The notes under the pieces: model-generated
Told to the model about the DNA's origin: nothing
Database searches by the model: none
Seen by the model: only the letters and a program-made list of their open reading frames with translations
Part shown: positions 8,365 to 17,976 of the stretch, in pieces
Position numbering within the stretch: the first letter of the stretch is position 1
How the letters are laid out: each line of letters starts with the position of its first letter
Source of the DNA: Candidatus Propionivibrio dominans
Lineage (GTDB): Bacteria; Pseudomonadota; Gammaproteobacteria; Burkholderiales; Rhodocyclaceae
DNA: 64,000 nucleotides
Assembly: GCA_016709335.1 (NCBI GenBank)
Contig: JADJNC010000008.1
Span: 124,001 to 188,000, forward strand
Direction of reading: 5' to 3'
Position numbers and translations under genes: made by a program

Positions 8365-9152
8365 CTATTTAAATGAGCCAATCCGTTTCAGGTCGCTAAA
8401 GTTGAGCCAGATGAAAAACGCCTTGCCGACGATGTTTTCTTCCGGAACAAACCCCAGAAACGGCTATCACGGCTATTGTCGCGATTATCACCCATCATGA
8501 AGTAATGGCCGGCCGGCACCGTGCAGATCACGCCTGCGTTATTGTAGAGGCAATCCTGGCGATGTGGAAACTGCGTGGCATCGGATATAAAGCCGGGTGC
8601 ATCGTCATCGTTGAGCGTACGGTGCTCAATTCCCTCAGGCTTCTCGATGAACTGTTTCGAGTATTTGAGCCGTTCAGTCTGGAGATAATCGTCAACTCGC
8701 CTTGTTTCTACCGGCTGCCCGTTGATGGTCAGGCGCTTGTTCTGGTAGGCGACCTTGTCGCCCGGAATGCCGACGACGCGCTTGATATAGTCAAGCGATG
8801 GGTCTTCCGGGTAGCGAAAGACCATGACATCACCGCGTTGCGGCTGGCCGACTTCGATGATCTTCTTGTTGATCACCGGCAGGCGAATTCCGTAGGTGAA
8901 CTTGTTGACCAGGATGAAATCACCCACCAGAAGCGTCGGAATCATCGAACCCGACGGGATCTTGAACGGTTCGACGATAAACGAACGCAGGACGAAAACG
9001 ATCAGGATGACCGGGAAAAAGCTTGCTCCATACTCGACCCACCACGGATCCTTGTCTTCTGGCGCCCGCCGCTTGCTGAAGACAAAAACATCGGCTACCC
9101 AGATGGCGCCACTGACCAGCAGCAGGCAGAACAGGATCAACGCAAAATTCAC
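8365..9152 (-). CDS. lepB: Signal peptidase I, reading frame broken near the C-terminus
   Basis: Inner-membrane serine protease that removes signal peptides from exported proteins. It starts at a GTG (9150-9152) with GGGAG upstream. Two membrane segments occur near residues 3-25 and 45-60. The Ser-Lys dyad is Ser69 in IPSGSMIPTL and Lys124 in DYIKRVVG, and MMGDNRDNSRDSRFWG is the last conserved box. The open frame then changes within the AAACCCC run at 8449-8455. One added base restores FVPEENIVGKAFFIWLNF and a stop at 8365-8367, which falls in the DUF4845 ribosome-binding site. The corrected protein has the normal length, so this is probably sequence error. Confidence 0.92.
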
Positions 9153-9164
9153 ACCAATACTCCC

Positions 9165-10960
9165 TTACTTTCCGACACGCAGTACAGCGAGAAAGGCTTC
9201 CTGCGGGATTTCGACCGAGCCGACCTGTTTCATGCGTTTCTTGCCAGCCTTTTGCTTCTCGAGCAGTTTTTCTTGCGCGAAATGTCGCCGCCATAGCACT
9301 TGGCAAGCACGTCCTTGCGCATGGCCTTGACGTTTTCGCGCGCAATGATGTTTGAACCGATAGCCGCCTGGATGGCCACATCGTACATTTGGCGCGGAAT
9401 CAGCTGGCGCATCTTGGCGGCCAGTTCGCGCCCCCGGTAAATCGAGTTGGCCCGATGCACGATCATCGACAAGGCATCGACCTTCTCGCCATTGATCAGG
9501 ATATCCAGCTTGACGACATCGGCCGCCCTGAATTCCTTGAAATCGTAGTCAAGCGAGGCATAGCCACGCGAGACTGATTTCAGTTTGTCGAAGAAATCCA
9601 TCACCACTTCGGCCATCGGCATTTCATAGACCAGTTGAACCTGGCGTCCGTGGTAGGTCATGTCCACCTGATTGCCGCGCTTCTGGTTACACAGGGTAAT
9701 GACGTTACCGAGATATTCCTGAGGAACAAAAACCGTAATGGTGATGATCGGTTCGCGAATCTCCTCGACTTTTGTCTGCTCCGGCAGTTTTGCCGGGTTT
9801 TCGACCTGGACGATGCTGCCGTCACGCATCAGGACTTCATAGACTACGGTGGGTGCCGTGGAGATCAGATCCTGGTCAAATTCACGTTCCAGACGCTCCT
9901 GCACAATCTCCATGTGCAGCAGGCCAAGAAAACCGCAGCGAAAGCCAAAACCAAGTGCCTGCGAGACTTCCGGTTCGTAATGCAGCGAAGCATCGTTGAG
10001 CTTGAGTTTCTCCAGCGATTCGCGCAGTGAGTCATACTGGTTGGACTCGATGGGATAGAGACCGGCAAACACCTGTGACTTGATTTCCTTGAAGCCTGGC
10101 AGTGCTTCCCTTGCCGGATTATCGGCCAGGGTCACCGTATCGCCAACCTTGGCGGCCTGTAGTTCCTTGATGCCGGAAATAATATAACCCACCTCGCCGG
10201 CGCTCAACGAATCGCGTTGCAGGGCTTTCGGGGTAAATACACCGACCTGCTCGCAAAGATGGGTCGAATCGCTGGCCATCAGGCGAATCCTGTCCTTTGG
10301 ACGCAGCGTTCCATCGACCACTCGAACCAGCATGACCACGCCGACGTAGTTGTCGAACCATGAATCAATCAGCAGTGCCTTGAGTGGCGCATCAGGGTCG
10401 CCCTGCGGTGCCGGAATGCGCTCGATGATCGCTTCCAGAATGTCTTCAACGCCAAGACCGGTCTTGGCCGACGCCAGAATGGCTTGCGACGCGTCGATGC
10501 CGATGACGTCTTCGATTTCCTGCCGTGCACTGTCCGGCGCGGCAGAGGGAAGATCGATCTTGTTCAGTACAGGCAGAACGTCGACACCGAGTTCGATCGC
10601 GGTGTAGCAGTTGGCCACGGTCTGCGCTTCAACGCCCTGCGAAGCATCGACGACCAGCAGCGCTCCCTCGCACGCCGAAAGCGAGCGCGATACTTCATAG
10701 GAGAAATCGACGTGGCCCGGCGTGTCGATCAGGTTCAGGTTATAAATCCTGCCGCTCCGTGATTTGTATTGCAAGGCCGCCGTCTGGGCCTTGATGGTAA
10801 TTCCGCGCTCTCGCTCTATATCCATTGAATCAAGGACTTGCGCTTCCATTTCGCGGTCGGACAAGCCGCCGCACAGATGGATGATGCGGTCGGCGAGGGT
10901 TGATTTTCCGTGATCGATGTGGGCGATGATTGAGAAATTGCGGATGTGATCCATTTGCAT
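9165..10960 (-). CDS. lepA: Elongation factor 4, reading frame broken near the C-terminus
   Basis: LepA is a ribosome-bound GTPase of the EF-G class. It has [13 protein letters not shown] (P-loop), [20 protein letters not shown] and NKIDLP, then EF-G-like domains and the LepA-specific C-terminal domain. The open frame goes wrong after GGDISRKK. The run AAGAAAAACTGC at about 9267-9271 needs one more A, after which [14 protein letters not shown] to AVLRVGK is read and the stop falls at 9165-9167, 12 bp before lepB. Start is ATG 10960; ATG 10954 is equally possible and no strong Shine-Dalgarno is seen. First gene of the long leftward operon. Confidence 0.93.
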
Positions 10961-10993
10961 CGTGTGTATGCTGTCGCGGCAAAGCCACGCCTG

Positions 10994-11021
10994 AAAAAAA
11001 GGGTGCCGGCGGGCACCCTTT
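10994..11021 (-). terminator. Intrinsic terminator between the mucD unit and lepA
   Basis: GGGTGCC and GGCACCC arms around a 4-base loop, with a 7-base T run on the minus strand. It ends the rpoE-rseC-mucD-thioredoxin-like transcript just before lepA, which would then need its own promoter in this short gap. Confidence 0.88.
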
Positions 11022-11047
11022 GTTCGATTGGCCAGAAGGCGCGGATT

Positions 11048-11290
11048 TTAGCGGATTTTGCTCAAATAATCACGGACTTTGATGACATCGAGGAAGTAAT
11101 GACAGAGTTCGCTTTCCTCGTGCAGCAATACCGGAACCAGTTCGTCATAAAGCGCTTCGAGTTCGGGGTCGGCATCCACATCAAGAACCTCGACGTCGAC
11201 TCCGAATTCTTCCATAAGCGGAAGCAAGGCCAGTTCCATTTCCTGACAGAGATGGCAATAGGCACGTGAGATCAGCGTCAGTTTCGCCAA
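11048..11290 (-). CDS. Glutaredoxin-like protein (DUF836 family)
   Basis: An 80-residue thioredoxin-fold protein: AYCHLCQEME gives the CxxC redox motif near residue 12, followed by VDVEVLDVDADPELEALYDELVPVL, the usual strand with cis-Pro (LVPVLL). The open frame runs further upstream, but that part overlaps mucD. TTG 11290 is chosen as start since AAGAAGG lies 9 bp before it and it begins just after the mucD stop. Small proteins of this kind commonly sit before lepA in betaproteobacteria. The redox partner is unknown. Confidence 0.8.
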   Translation of the reverse strand: MAKLTLISRAYCHLCQEMELALLPLMEEFGVDVEVLDVDADPELEALYDELVPVLLHEESELCHYFLDVIKVRDYLSKIR

Positions 11291-11291
11291 A

Positions 11292-12740
11292 TCATTCAGC
11301 CTTCTTGTCGGGAAACCCCTTGATGGTGATAAAGGTTTGCAACTCGCCGCGTCTGACCAGCAGCGTAATGTTGGCCGCCTTGTCGAACTGCCCGAGCAGT
11401 TTGTTGAACTGATCGATACTCGTGATCTCGGTCGTCTCGCCGCGGGCAATGAGCGCCAGGATGATATCGCCTGGCCGCAGATCGGCGCGGACGGCATTGC
11501 CACGAATATCCTCGATCAGCAAGCCGCCATTGATCTTCAGTTCGCGTTTTTTCTCGCTGCCGAGTTCCGAAACGATGAGGCCAAGTCGATTGGCCGCCTG
11601 TTCTGCCGGCTTGGGGCTTTTCCCGCTTCTGGCCACCGTCTTTTCGTCAGAAATTTCGCCGACCACGAGCGTCAGATCGCGGGTGGAACCCTTGCGCCAC
11701 ACCTGCAAGGAAACTCTCGATCCCGGCTTGCTGGTGCCGACGATGCGCGGCAAATCACCTGAACTATTGACCGGCTTGCCATCAAATTTGAGAATGACGT
11801 CGCCCGGCTCGACCCCCGCCTTTTCGGCAGGCCCGCCCCGCTCGACCGCATTGACGATCGCGCCTTGCGCCTTGCTCAAACCGAAGGACTCGGCGAGTTC
11901 CTTGGTGACATCCTGAATGACAACGCCGATCCGTCCGCGGCTGACTTTGCCGCTGGCCTTGAGCTGATTCTGTATGTCCATGGCGACGTCGATCGGGATG
12001 GCAAACGAAATGCCCATGGATCCGCCGGTGCGGCTGTAGATCTGTGAATTGATGCCTACGACTTCGCCCTTCATGTTGAACAGCGGCCCACCGGAATTGC
12101 CGGGATTGATCGCCACATCGGTCTGGATAAACGGGACAAAATTTTCCTGCGGCAGCGAGCGTCCCTTGGCGCTGACAATGCCCGCAGTCACGCTGTTATC
12201 GAAGCCAAAGGGAGAGCCGATGGCAATGACCCATTCGCCAACCTTGAGGATACTCGGATCACCGACTCGCACCGCAGGCAATGCGCTGGCTTCGATCTTG
12301 ATCAAAGCAATATCGGTCCGTTTGTCGGCGCCAATGACCTTGGCCTTGAATTCGCGCTTGTCGGTCAAGCGTACAAGGATTTCGTCCGCCGATTCAACAA
12401 CGTGGGCGTTGGTCAGAATAAAACCGTCGGCACTGATGATGAAGCCGGAACCCAGCGAACGGCTCTCGAATTCGCGCGGAGCGCCAGGAATTCCGGGCAT
12501 CCCTGGCATTCCCGGCTGGCGTGGAATGAAACGACGAAAGAATTCGAACATCGGATCATTTTCGTCAAACGGGAAGGGTTGAACGCCGCGTCCGTTACCA
12601 CGAATCACCTGCGTCGTACTGATGTTAACAACCGCTGGCCCCTGTTTTTCAACAAGTTCCGTAAAGTCAGGCAGGCCTTTGTTCTGCGCCTGCGCCAGCA
12701 AAGAAAAAACCGTAAAGAAGAATGCTGTAACGATCTGCTT
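11292..12740 (-). CDS. mucD: Periplasmic serine protease MucD/DegP (Do family)
   Basis: Envelope quality-control protease and chaperone. The start is the ATG at 12738-12740, with GGAGG 11 bp upstream; the frame is open to 12776. A signal peptide covers residues 1-20 (cut after AQAQ). The trypsin-like triad is His114 (TNAHVV), Asp144 (TDIALIK) and Ser217 (NPGNSGGPL). Two PDZ domains follow (IGVVIQDVTKELAES... and the region after residue 370). A Gly/Met/Pro-rich stretch (GMPGMPGIPG, residues 78-87) lies in the loop before the protease core. It is in the rpoE unit, as expected for a sigma-E target. Confidence 0.95.
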   Translation of the reverse strand, partial: KQIVTAFFFTVFSLLAQAQNKGLPDFTELVEKQGPAVVNISTTQVIRGNGRGVQPFPFDENDPMFEFFRRFIPRQPGMPGMPGIPGAPREFESRSLGSGFIISADGFILTNAHVVESADEILVRLTDKREFKAKVIGADKRTDIALIKIEASALPAVRVGDPSILKVGEWVIAIGSPFGFDNSVTAGIVSAKGRSLPQENFVPFIQTDVAINPGNSGGPLFNMKGEVVGINSQIYSRTGGSMGISFAIPIDVAMDIQNQLKASGKVSRGRIGVVIQDVTKELAESFGLSKAQGAIVNAVERGGPAEKAGVEPGDVILKFDGKPVNSSGDLPRIVGTSKPGSRVSLQVWRKGSTRDLTLVVGEISDEKTVARSGKSPKPAEQAANRLGLIVSELGSEKKRELKINGGLLIEDIRGNAVRADLRPGDIILALIARGETTEITSIDQFNKLLGQFDKAANITLLVRRGELQTFITIKGFPDKKAE

Positions 12741-12813
12741 CATAACGAACAATGCCTCCTGTTGGTCAGCAAACAATTTAACGTATTGGAAAATCGGGGC
12801 GAATGGTCAGAAT

Positions 12814-13230
12814 TCAATATCGGATATAGGGCTGAGAACGGTGATCGGGCGTACTGTGAAGCTGAGCATGGCGCAGCATCAGCCACGAGAACAGCAAGCC
12901 AATAATCGAGCCAATGATTGCTCCGGTTTCTCCAGCCAGCGCAGATCCACCAAGCGCACCGACGAACAATGCCAGCAGCGGCAGTCCGTATGCGATTGCG
13001 GCACTACGCCGGACGGCACCTTCGGCAATGGCGATCGTTACCCGCTCGCCAATGACAGAATTTCGAGGGTTTAAAACACGAAAGGTTCGTGGCGCACTAC
13101 AAAACATTTTGCCTAGGTTGTGTCCACCACAACCGCCGTGCTCGTGGCAGCGACCACAACCGGTTTCGTCCATGCGGACGATTGCATACTCGCCATCCAG
13201 TGCCGTAATTGTTCCGTGCGCATCAATCAT
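12814..13230 (-). CDS. rseC: RseC/MucC family protein (SoxR-reducing system)
   Basis: A 138-residue inner-membrane protein. The N-terminal cytoplasmic part has a Cys/His cluster (ETGCGRCHEHGGCGGHNLGKMFC), as in RseC proteins. Two membrane segments follow (AIAYGLPLLALFVGALGG and GAIIGSIIGLLFSWLML). RseC proteins modulate sigma-E activity and help reduce SoxR. Here it follows rpoE after a 58-bp gap, where rseA and rseB would normally stand. Confidence 0.85.
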   Translation of the reverse strand: MIDAHGTITALDGEYAIVRMDETGCGRCHEHGGCGGHNLGKMFCSAPRTFRVLNPRNSVIGERVTIAIAEGAVRRSAAIAYGLPLLALFVGALGGSALAGETGAIIGSIIGLLFSWLMLRHAQLHSTPDHRSQPYIRY

Positions 13231-13288
13231 TGGTGATACCTGAATCAGTTGTGTTCGACCGACATGCCTAAAGAAAAACCAACCCGGC

Positions 13289-13888
13289 CTACCACCTGTG
13301 ATCCGGAGCGGTGTCCAGCAGGGGTCTCAGTTTTTCAGCCACAGCCTCCCGCGCGCGGAAGATGCGCGAACGCACCGTGCCGATCGGGCAGTTCATTTCC
13401 TCGGCAATTTCCTCGTAGCTCATGCCTTCAATTTCACGCAGCACAATGGCGTTACGCAGTTCTTCCGGTAGTGCCTCCATAGCCGCATTGACGGTCTGCC
13501 CTATCTGCTTGGACTGCAACAGACGCTCGGGAGTGTTGATATCGCGCAGTTGATCCGCTTCGTCAAACGACTCTGCCTCATCGGCATCAAAGTCGGTTGA
13601 TGTCGGAGCGCGACGACCTTTTGCAACCAGATAGTTCTTGGCGGTATTGATCCCAATCCGGTACAACCAGGTATAAAACGCACTTTCGCCACGAAACGAG
13701 GGCAGTGCGCGATAGGCCTTGATGAACGCCTCCTGGGCAACATCTTCAACTTCGGCGTGGTCGCGAATAAAGCGCGACAGAAGCCGTCCAAGCTTGCGCT
13801 GGTATTTTTCAACCAGCCGATCAAAAGCTTGTTTGTCGCCTGCCTGCGCGCGCTCGACCAGCTCCTGGTCAATTTCGCGTTCGTTCAT
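13289..13888 (-). CDS. rpoE: RNA polymerase sigma factor RpoE (sigma-E/AlgU)
   Basis: ECF sigma factor for envelope stress. The 199-residue protein has region 2 (YQRKLGRLLSRFIRDHAEVEDVAQEAFIKAYRAL, YTWLYRIGINTAKNYL) and region 4 (EELRNAIVLREIEGMSYEEIAEEMNCPIGTVRSRIFRAREAV). The end DTAPDHRW matches a complete family C-terminus. The minus strand carries a TATACT 60 bp upstream that may be a -10. In relatives rpoE is followed by the anti-sigma gene rseA and then rseB; neither is here. Confidence 0.96.
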   Translation of the reverse strand: MNEREIDQELVERAQAGDKQAFDRLVEKYQRKLGRLLSRFIRDHAEVEDVAQEAFIKAYRALPSFRGESAFYTWLYRIGINTAKNYLVAKGRRAPTSTDFDADEAESFDEADQLRDINTPERLLQSKQIGQTVNAAMEALPEELRNAIVLREIEGMSYEEIAEEMNCPIGTVRSRIFRAREAVAEKLRPLLDTAPDHRW

Positions 13889-14037
13889 GCTCTGTGAATT
13901 CCCTGTCGGACACTGTGTTGTGCTTTGCGCCAGAGTATAGCGTAACGGCAGTGCCGCCGTAGCGATTGTGCCTAAAATCGCTTCGACAAAATCGCTTCGT
14001 CCCTATCCCCTGAAACTGCATGCCATCGCACCAGGGA

Positions 14038-14065
14038 TTTCGCCTCGGAAAGCACGTGTTATAGT
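14038..14065 (+). promoter_or_regulatory. Probable nadB promoter
   Basis: TATAGT at 14060-14065 with a weak TTTCGC 16 bp upstream. Transcription would begin near 14072, after the ATG at 14068, which supports the GTG at 14092 as the real nadB start. Confidence 0.45.
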
Positions 14066-14091
14066 GAATGCCTTTTTTCAGGGCTTGTAAC

Positions 14092-15675
14092 GTGACGCTT
14101 CGCTTTGATATTCTCGTTATTGGCAGTGGTCTGGCCGGGCAGTCGGCAGCACTCCGGCTGGCACAAACCTGCAAGGTTGGTCTGATCAGCAAACGCGCAC
14201 TGGAAGACAGTGCCTCCGGTTGGGCTCAAGGCGGCATTGCTGCCGTGCTCGACAGCCAGGATTCGATTGAAGCTCATATTCGCGACACAATCACTGCCGG
14301 CGCCTACCTCAACGATCCCGAAGTCACTCGTTTTGTTATCGAGAACGCACGTCGTGTGATTGACTGGCTTGTCGAACAGGGTGTTCCCTTCACGCGTGAC
14401 GAAACCGGCTACCATTTAACTCGTGAGGGCGGCCATAGTGCTCGCCGCGTTATCCACGTCGCTGACACTACCGGACTGGCAGTACAGGATATCCTGACAT
14501 GCAAAGTCCGCGAGCATCCGAACATTAGCGTTCTTGAGCGCCACATTGCCATTGATCTGATTACCGGGGACAAGTTGGGGCTTGCCGAAAATCGTTGCTA
14601 TGGCGCCTATGCGCTCGATAGCGACAGTGGTGAGGTATTGACCGTCGGTGCGTCGCATACCCTGATTGCAACAGGTGGCGCTGGCAAGGTTTATCTTTAT
14701 ACGACCAATCCGGACACATCAACCGGAGACGGTATTGCCATGGCCTGGCGCGCCGGCTGCCGGGTAGCCAATATGGAATTCATTCAGTTCCATCCGACCT
14801 GTCTTTACCACCCACAGGCCAAATCCTTCCTGATATCCGAAGCAGTACGGGGCGAAGGCGCCCTGCTTCGCCTGCCGGACGGCACACGTTTCATGACGGC
14901 CCACGATGCGCGAGCCGAACTGGCGCCGCGCGATGTGGTGGCCCGCGCCATCGACTTTGAGATGAAGAAACGGGGTCTTGACTGCGTTTATCTCGACATC
15001 TCGCACAAGCCCAAGGAATTTCTCGGCGAGCACTTCCCCAACATCCTGGCGCGCTGCCTCAAGCTTGGCATCGACATATCGCTTGAACCGATCCCGGTTG
15101 TTCCTGCTGCACATTACACCTGCGGCGGAATCATTACCGATCTGCGCGCACGAACCGATATACCGGGCTTGTATGCGGCGGGAGAGGCCTCCTGCACCGG
15201 CTTGCATGGCGCCAACCGGCTGGCCAGCAATTCCCTGCTCGAATGTCTGGTTTTTGCTGAAGCGGCTGTCAATGACATTCTCGGGCAAGCGACAGTTGAA
15301 CTGCCCGATCTGCCCCAATGGGATGCCAGTCGAGTGACTGACCCCGACGAGGAAATTGTCATCTCGCACAACTGGGATGAACTGCGCCGCTTCATGTGGG
15401 ACTACGTGGGCATTGTTCGTACCACCAAGCGTCTGCAGCGAGCTCAGCACCGCATCCGTCTTCTGACACGCGAAATCGATGAGTATTATTCAAACTTCCG
15501 GGTCAGCCACGATCTGATCGAACTGCGCAATCTTGTCTTGACAGCCGACTTGATCGTTCGCTGTGCATTGCAACGCCGTGAGAGCAGAGGGCTGCACTTC
15601 AGCCGCGACTACCCGGAGATGTTGCCGAAAGCCAGGAATACGCAGCTCAGAAGGCCGTCCCGGCGTCTTCCTTAG
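14092..15675 (+). CDS. nadB: L-aspartate oxidase
   Basis: FAD enzyme that oxidises L-aspartate to iminoaspartate, the first step of de novo NAD synthesis; nadA is not in the window. The 527-residue product has the FAD-binding [39 protein letters not shown] with active-site residues, HPTCLY, and [11 protein letters not shown]. The GTG start has CAGGG 8 bp upstream; an in-frame ATG at 14068 would lie upstream of the predicted transcription start. Its 3' end overlaps the convergent YgfX-like gene by 29 bp. Confidence 0.93.
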   Translation: MTLRFDILVIGSGLAGQSAALRLAQTCKVGLISKRALEDSASGWAQGGIAAVLDSQDSIEAHIRDTITAGAYLNDPEVTRFVIENARRVIDWLVEQGVPFTRDETGYHLTREGGHSARRVIHVADTTGLAVQDILTCKVREHPNISVLERHIAIDLITGDKLGLAENRCYGAYALDSDSGEVLTVGASHTLIATGGAGKVYLYTTNPDTSTGDGIAMAWRAGCRVANMEFIQFHPTCLYHPQAKSFLISEAVRGEGALLRLPDGTRFMTAHDARAELAPRDVVARAIDFEMKKRGLDCVYLDISHKPKEFLGEHFPNILARCLKLGIDISLEPIPVVPAAHYTCGGIITDLRARTDIPGLYAAGEASCTGLHGANRLASNSLLECLVFAEAAVNDILGQATVELPDLPQWDASRVTDPDEEIVISHNWDELRRFMWDYVGIVRTTKRLQRAQHRIRLLTREIDEYYSNFRVSHDLIELRNLVLTADLIVRCALQRRESRGLHFSRDYPEMLPKARNTQLRRPSRRLP

Positions 15676-16081
15676 GCTCTGTGTGCCAGCGTAACCATAG
15701 ACGAAGCCAGCGAAACTGTTCGGCAGACATCTGGTCGGGCAGCAAGGCCAGGCTGCTAACCTGCTTTTCTTCGCCAATACGAAACCTTAATACGATCAAT
15801 CGGGTAAACACCGTGCTGTCAGGCAGTGCCGTAAGCGCAACGCGATTACCGTCAGCCAGGAGAGCATCCAGCCCGTCCTGCCCGGAAATTCGCAAACCAA
15901 GGATTCTGGGCGGCCGCAGAGAGTGCCATAAAGACCAGCCAATGACTAACAGCAGAACGCAACGCAAAAGCCAGTCCCAGGGCAAAGCGATAACAGAGCC
16001 CGCAGCAAGGGTATGCAACAGGACGAGCAGCAGGGTCAGCAGACGCGAGCCTTGAAGTTCAATCGAAACCGGGAACTGCAC
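15647..16081 (-). CDS. YgfX/CptA-like membrane protein
   Basis: A 144-residue protein with two adjacent membrane segments near residues 12-50 ([38 protein letters not shown]), then a soluble domain ending in [20 protein letters not shown]. The layout matches the YgfX family, some members of which act as CptA inhibitors of cytoskeletal proteins; related genes occur beside nadB in betaproteobacteria. The usual partner (SdhE/CptB) is not adjacent. Function here is inferred only from family resemblance. Confidence 0.7.
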   Translation of the reverse strand: MQFPVSIELQGSRLLTLLLVLLHTLAAGSVIALPWDWLLRCVLLLVIGWSLWHSLRPPRILGLRISGQDGLDALLADGNRVALTALPDSTVFTRLIVLRFRIGEEKQVSSLALLPDQMSAEQFRWLRLWLRWHTEPKEDAGTAF

Positions 16082-16106
16082 GGCCCGGAGCCTCGGTCAG
16101 GTTTGC

Positions 16107-16274
16107 CTAGCAGCCTGTCGGACTTGACCAAGTCGGCTGCAAAAAGTGGGAAGACGGCTCATTTTTCCACGTATTTCTGCGCGAATAGAACAACTATTCG
16201 CTTGAAATCCGTGAAAAACTGCACTCGTCTCCCACTTTTTTCGCTTCGACCCATCAAGTCCGACAGGCTGCTAG
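16107..16274. mobile_element. 168-bp palindromic MITE-like element
   Basis: Perfect 21-bp terminal inverted repeats (16107-16127 and 16254-16274), each starting CTAGCAGCCTGTCGG. The interior is also palindromic: AAAAAGTGGGA...GACG at 16141-16156 pairs with 16226-16241, and GCGAATAG (16181-16188) pairs with CTATTCGC (16194-16201) around AACAA. The whole element can fold into one long hairpin and encodes no protein. Outer CTAG (or TA) may be the target duplication. Its right end supplies the fabF stop codon, and its T-rich arms could act as a terminator. No related transposase lies in the window. Confidence 0.85.
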
Positions 16275-17509
16275 ATCCGCTTGAAGACACAGGTTGCGTT
16301 GGTGCCACCGAAGCCGAAAGAATTGGAAATGGCGACGTCAATCTTCATTTTTCGTGCCTCATTGGCGCAGTAATCGAGATCACACGATTCATCCTGATTG
16401 AAGATATTGATGGTCGGTGGTGATACCTGATTGTAAACTGCCAGCGTCGAGAAAACAGCTTCAATTCCCCCCGCAGCACCCAGCAAATGACCGGTCATCG
16501 ATTTGGTTGAATTGACCACCAGACTCCTGGCGTGGTCACCAAAGGCGCGCTTTACTGCGACTGTTTCCGCCTTGTCGCCAAGCGGAGTCGAGGTGCCGTG
16601 CGCATTAAGGTAGTGCACATCCTGGGTGTTGACCTGGGCATTACGCAGCGCGTTGGTCATGCACCGGGCAGCGCCCTCGCCATCTTCGCAGGGGGCGGTC
16701 ATGTGATTGGCGTCGGCACTCATGCCAAAACCGGCCAGTTCGCAATATATCCTTGCGCCGCGGGCTTTGGCGTGCTCGTACTCTTCAAGCACCATGACGC
16801 CGGCGCCCTCAGCCAGAACGAAACCGTCACGGTCCTTGTCCCACGGACGGCTTGCCGTTTTAGGGTCATCGTTGCGTGTCGACAGGGCGCGCGCGGCGCA
16901 GAATCCGCCGAGGCCAAGAGGCGAAACACTGCCCTCGGCACCGCCGGCGATCATGATGTCGGCGTCACCGTATTCAATGAGCCGGCCCGCATCGCCAATG
17001 CTGTGCGTTCCCGTCGAGCACGCGCTGACCAGGGCAATGTTTGGCCCCTTGTAACCGTAAAGGATCGACAGATTGCCCGAGATCATGTTGATGATCGAAC
17101 CGGGGATGAAAAAGGGAGAAATCTTGCGTACGCCAGAAGCGATGAACTCGTCGCGCGTATGCTCTATCAAGGGCAAACCACCGATTCCCGAACCAATGGA
17201 GACGCCGATACGCTCGGCATTGGCCGGATGCGCCTCGAGTCCGGCATCCTGTATTGCCTGAATGCCTGCTGCCATACCGTAGTGGATGAACAAATCCATG
17301 CGGCGGGCATCTTTCGCCGGCAGGAACTTGGTAACATCGAAATCCCTCACTTCACCGGCAATCTGCACGGGGAATGAGGAAGCATCGAAACGCGTAATCC
17401 GGTCAATCCCGGAGTGACCGGCGATAATGTTTTGCCAGGCTTGTTCGACGGTGTTGCCGACCGGAGAAATGGTTCCGAGGCCGGTAATGACAACTCTGCG
17501 ACGTGTCAA
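16271..17509 (-). CDS. fabF: 3-oxoacyl-ACP synthase II
   Basis: Condensing enzyme for elongation and temperature control of unsaturated chains. The 412-residue protein has the catalytic Cys in SACSTGTHSIG (near 164) and the two His in NAHGTSTP (near 304) and SMTGHLLGAAG (near 340). It ends NSFGFGGTNATCVFKRI, a normal terminus. The TAG stop (16271-16273) is part of the CTAG end of the MITE-like element, so the insertion sits exactly at the end of the reading frame. It follows acpP by 112 bp. Confidence 0.97.
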   Translation of the reverse strand: MTRRRVVITGLGTISPVGNTVEQAWQNIIAGHSGIDRITRFDASSFPVQIAGEVRDFDVTKFLPAKDARRMDLFIHYGMAAGIQAIQDAGLEAHPANAERIGVSIGSGIGGLPLIEHTRDEFIASGVRKISPFFIPGSIINMISGNLSILYGYKGPNIALVSACSTGTHSIGDAGRLIEYGDADIMIAGGAEGSVSPLGLGGFCAARALSTRNDDPKTASRPWDKDRDGFVLAEGAGVMVLEEYEHAKARGARIYCELAGFGMSADANHMTAPCEDGEGAARCMTNALRNAQVNTQDVHYLNAHGTSTPLGDKAETVAVKRAFGDHARSLVVNSTKSMTGHLLGAAGGIEAVFSTLAVYNQVSPPTINIFNQDESCDLDYCANEARKMKIDVAISNSFGFGGTNATCVFKRI

Positions 17510-17621
17510 TTTCTTCTCCGGGTGAAACAGCTAAAACTCAGGATGAAGTATGGAGCAGTCAGAAACAAAGTGCTGCAGACAGAATGATCAGAACTGCCCG
17601 CAGACGTGTCCTCACGAAGGA

Positions 17622-17858
17622 TTACTTCTTGTGATTCAAGATGTAATCAATGGCTTGCTGAACGTTGGTGATCTTCTCGGCTTCATCGTCCGGAATTTCG
17701 CATTCGAATTCTTCTTCGAGTGCCATGACCAGTTCAACTGTATCCAACGAATCCGCGCCGAGGTCGTCAACGAACGAGGATTCGTTCTTGATGTCCGCTT
17801 CATTAACGCCGAGTTGTTCTGCGACAATTTTTCTGACGCGCTGTTCGATATTTTCCAT
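17622..17858 (-). CDS. acpP: Acyl carrier protein
   Basis: 78-residue acidic carrier protein of fatty-acid and lipid A synthesis. Ser37 in [13 protein letters not shown] takes the phosphopantetheine arm from AcpS. AGGAG lies 8 bp before the ATG. A strong sigma-70-type promoter sits 45-73 bp upstream, as expected for one of the most abundant proteins. Confidence 0.98.
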   Translation of the reverse strand: MENIEQRVRKIVAEQLGVNEADIKNESSFVDDLGADSLDTVELVMALEEEFECEIPDDEAEKITNVQQAIDYILNHKK

Positions 17859-17902
17859 CTAGGGGCTCCTTCCAAGGTTCATGTACGAAACAAAACGGCG
17901 CT

Positions 17903-17931
17903 ATTCTACCAAAATGGCCGGCTCTTACCAA
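17903..17931 (-). promoter_or_regulatory. Sigma-70 promoter of acpP
   Basis: On the minus strand TTGGTA (17926-17931), a 17-bp spacer and TAGAAT (17903-17908), then a GC-rich start region. It allows acpP (and fabF) to be made independently of the upstream fabG. Confidence 0.75.
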
Positions 17932-17976
17932 ATAAGCAGACGAAGTTGTTTGTATCGCCTGCTACCCTCACGGGCA

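Noticed and set aside
16532..17377. 281-codon plus-strand frame over fabF
   Set aside because: It is antisense to a fully conserved gene and reflects its codon bias; no start signal or domain was seen. Other long antisense frames (for example 38208-39317 and 47510-48547) were rejected for the same reason.
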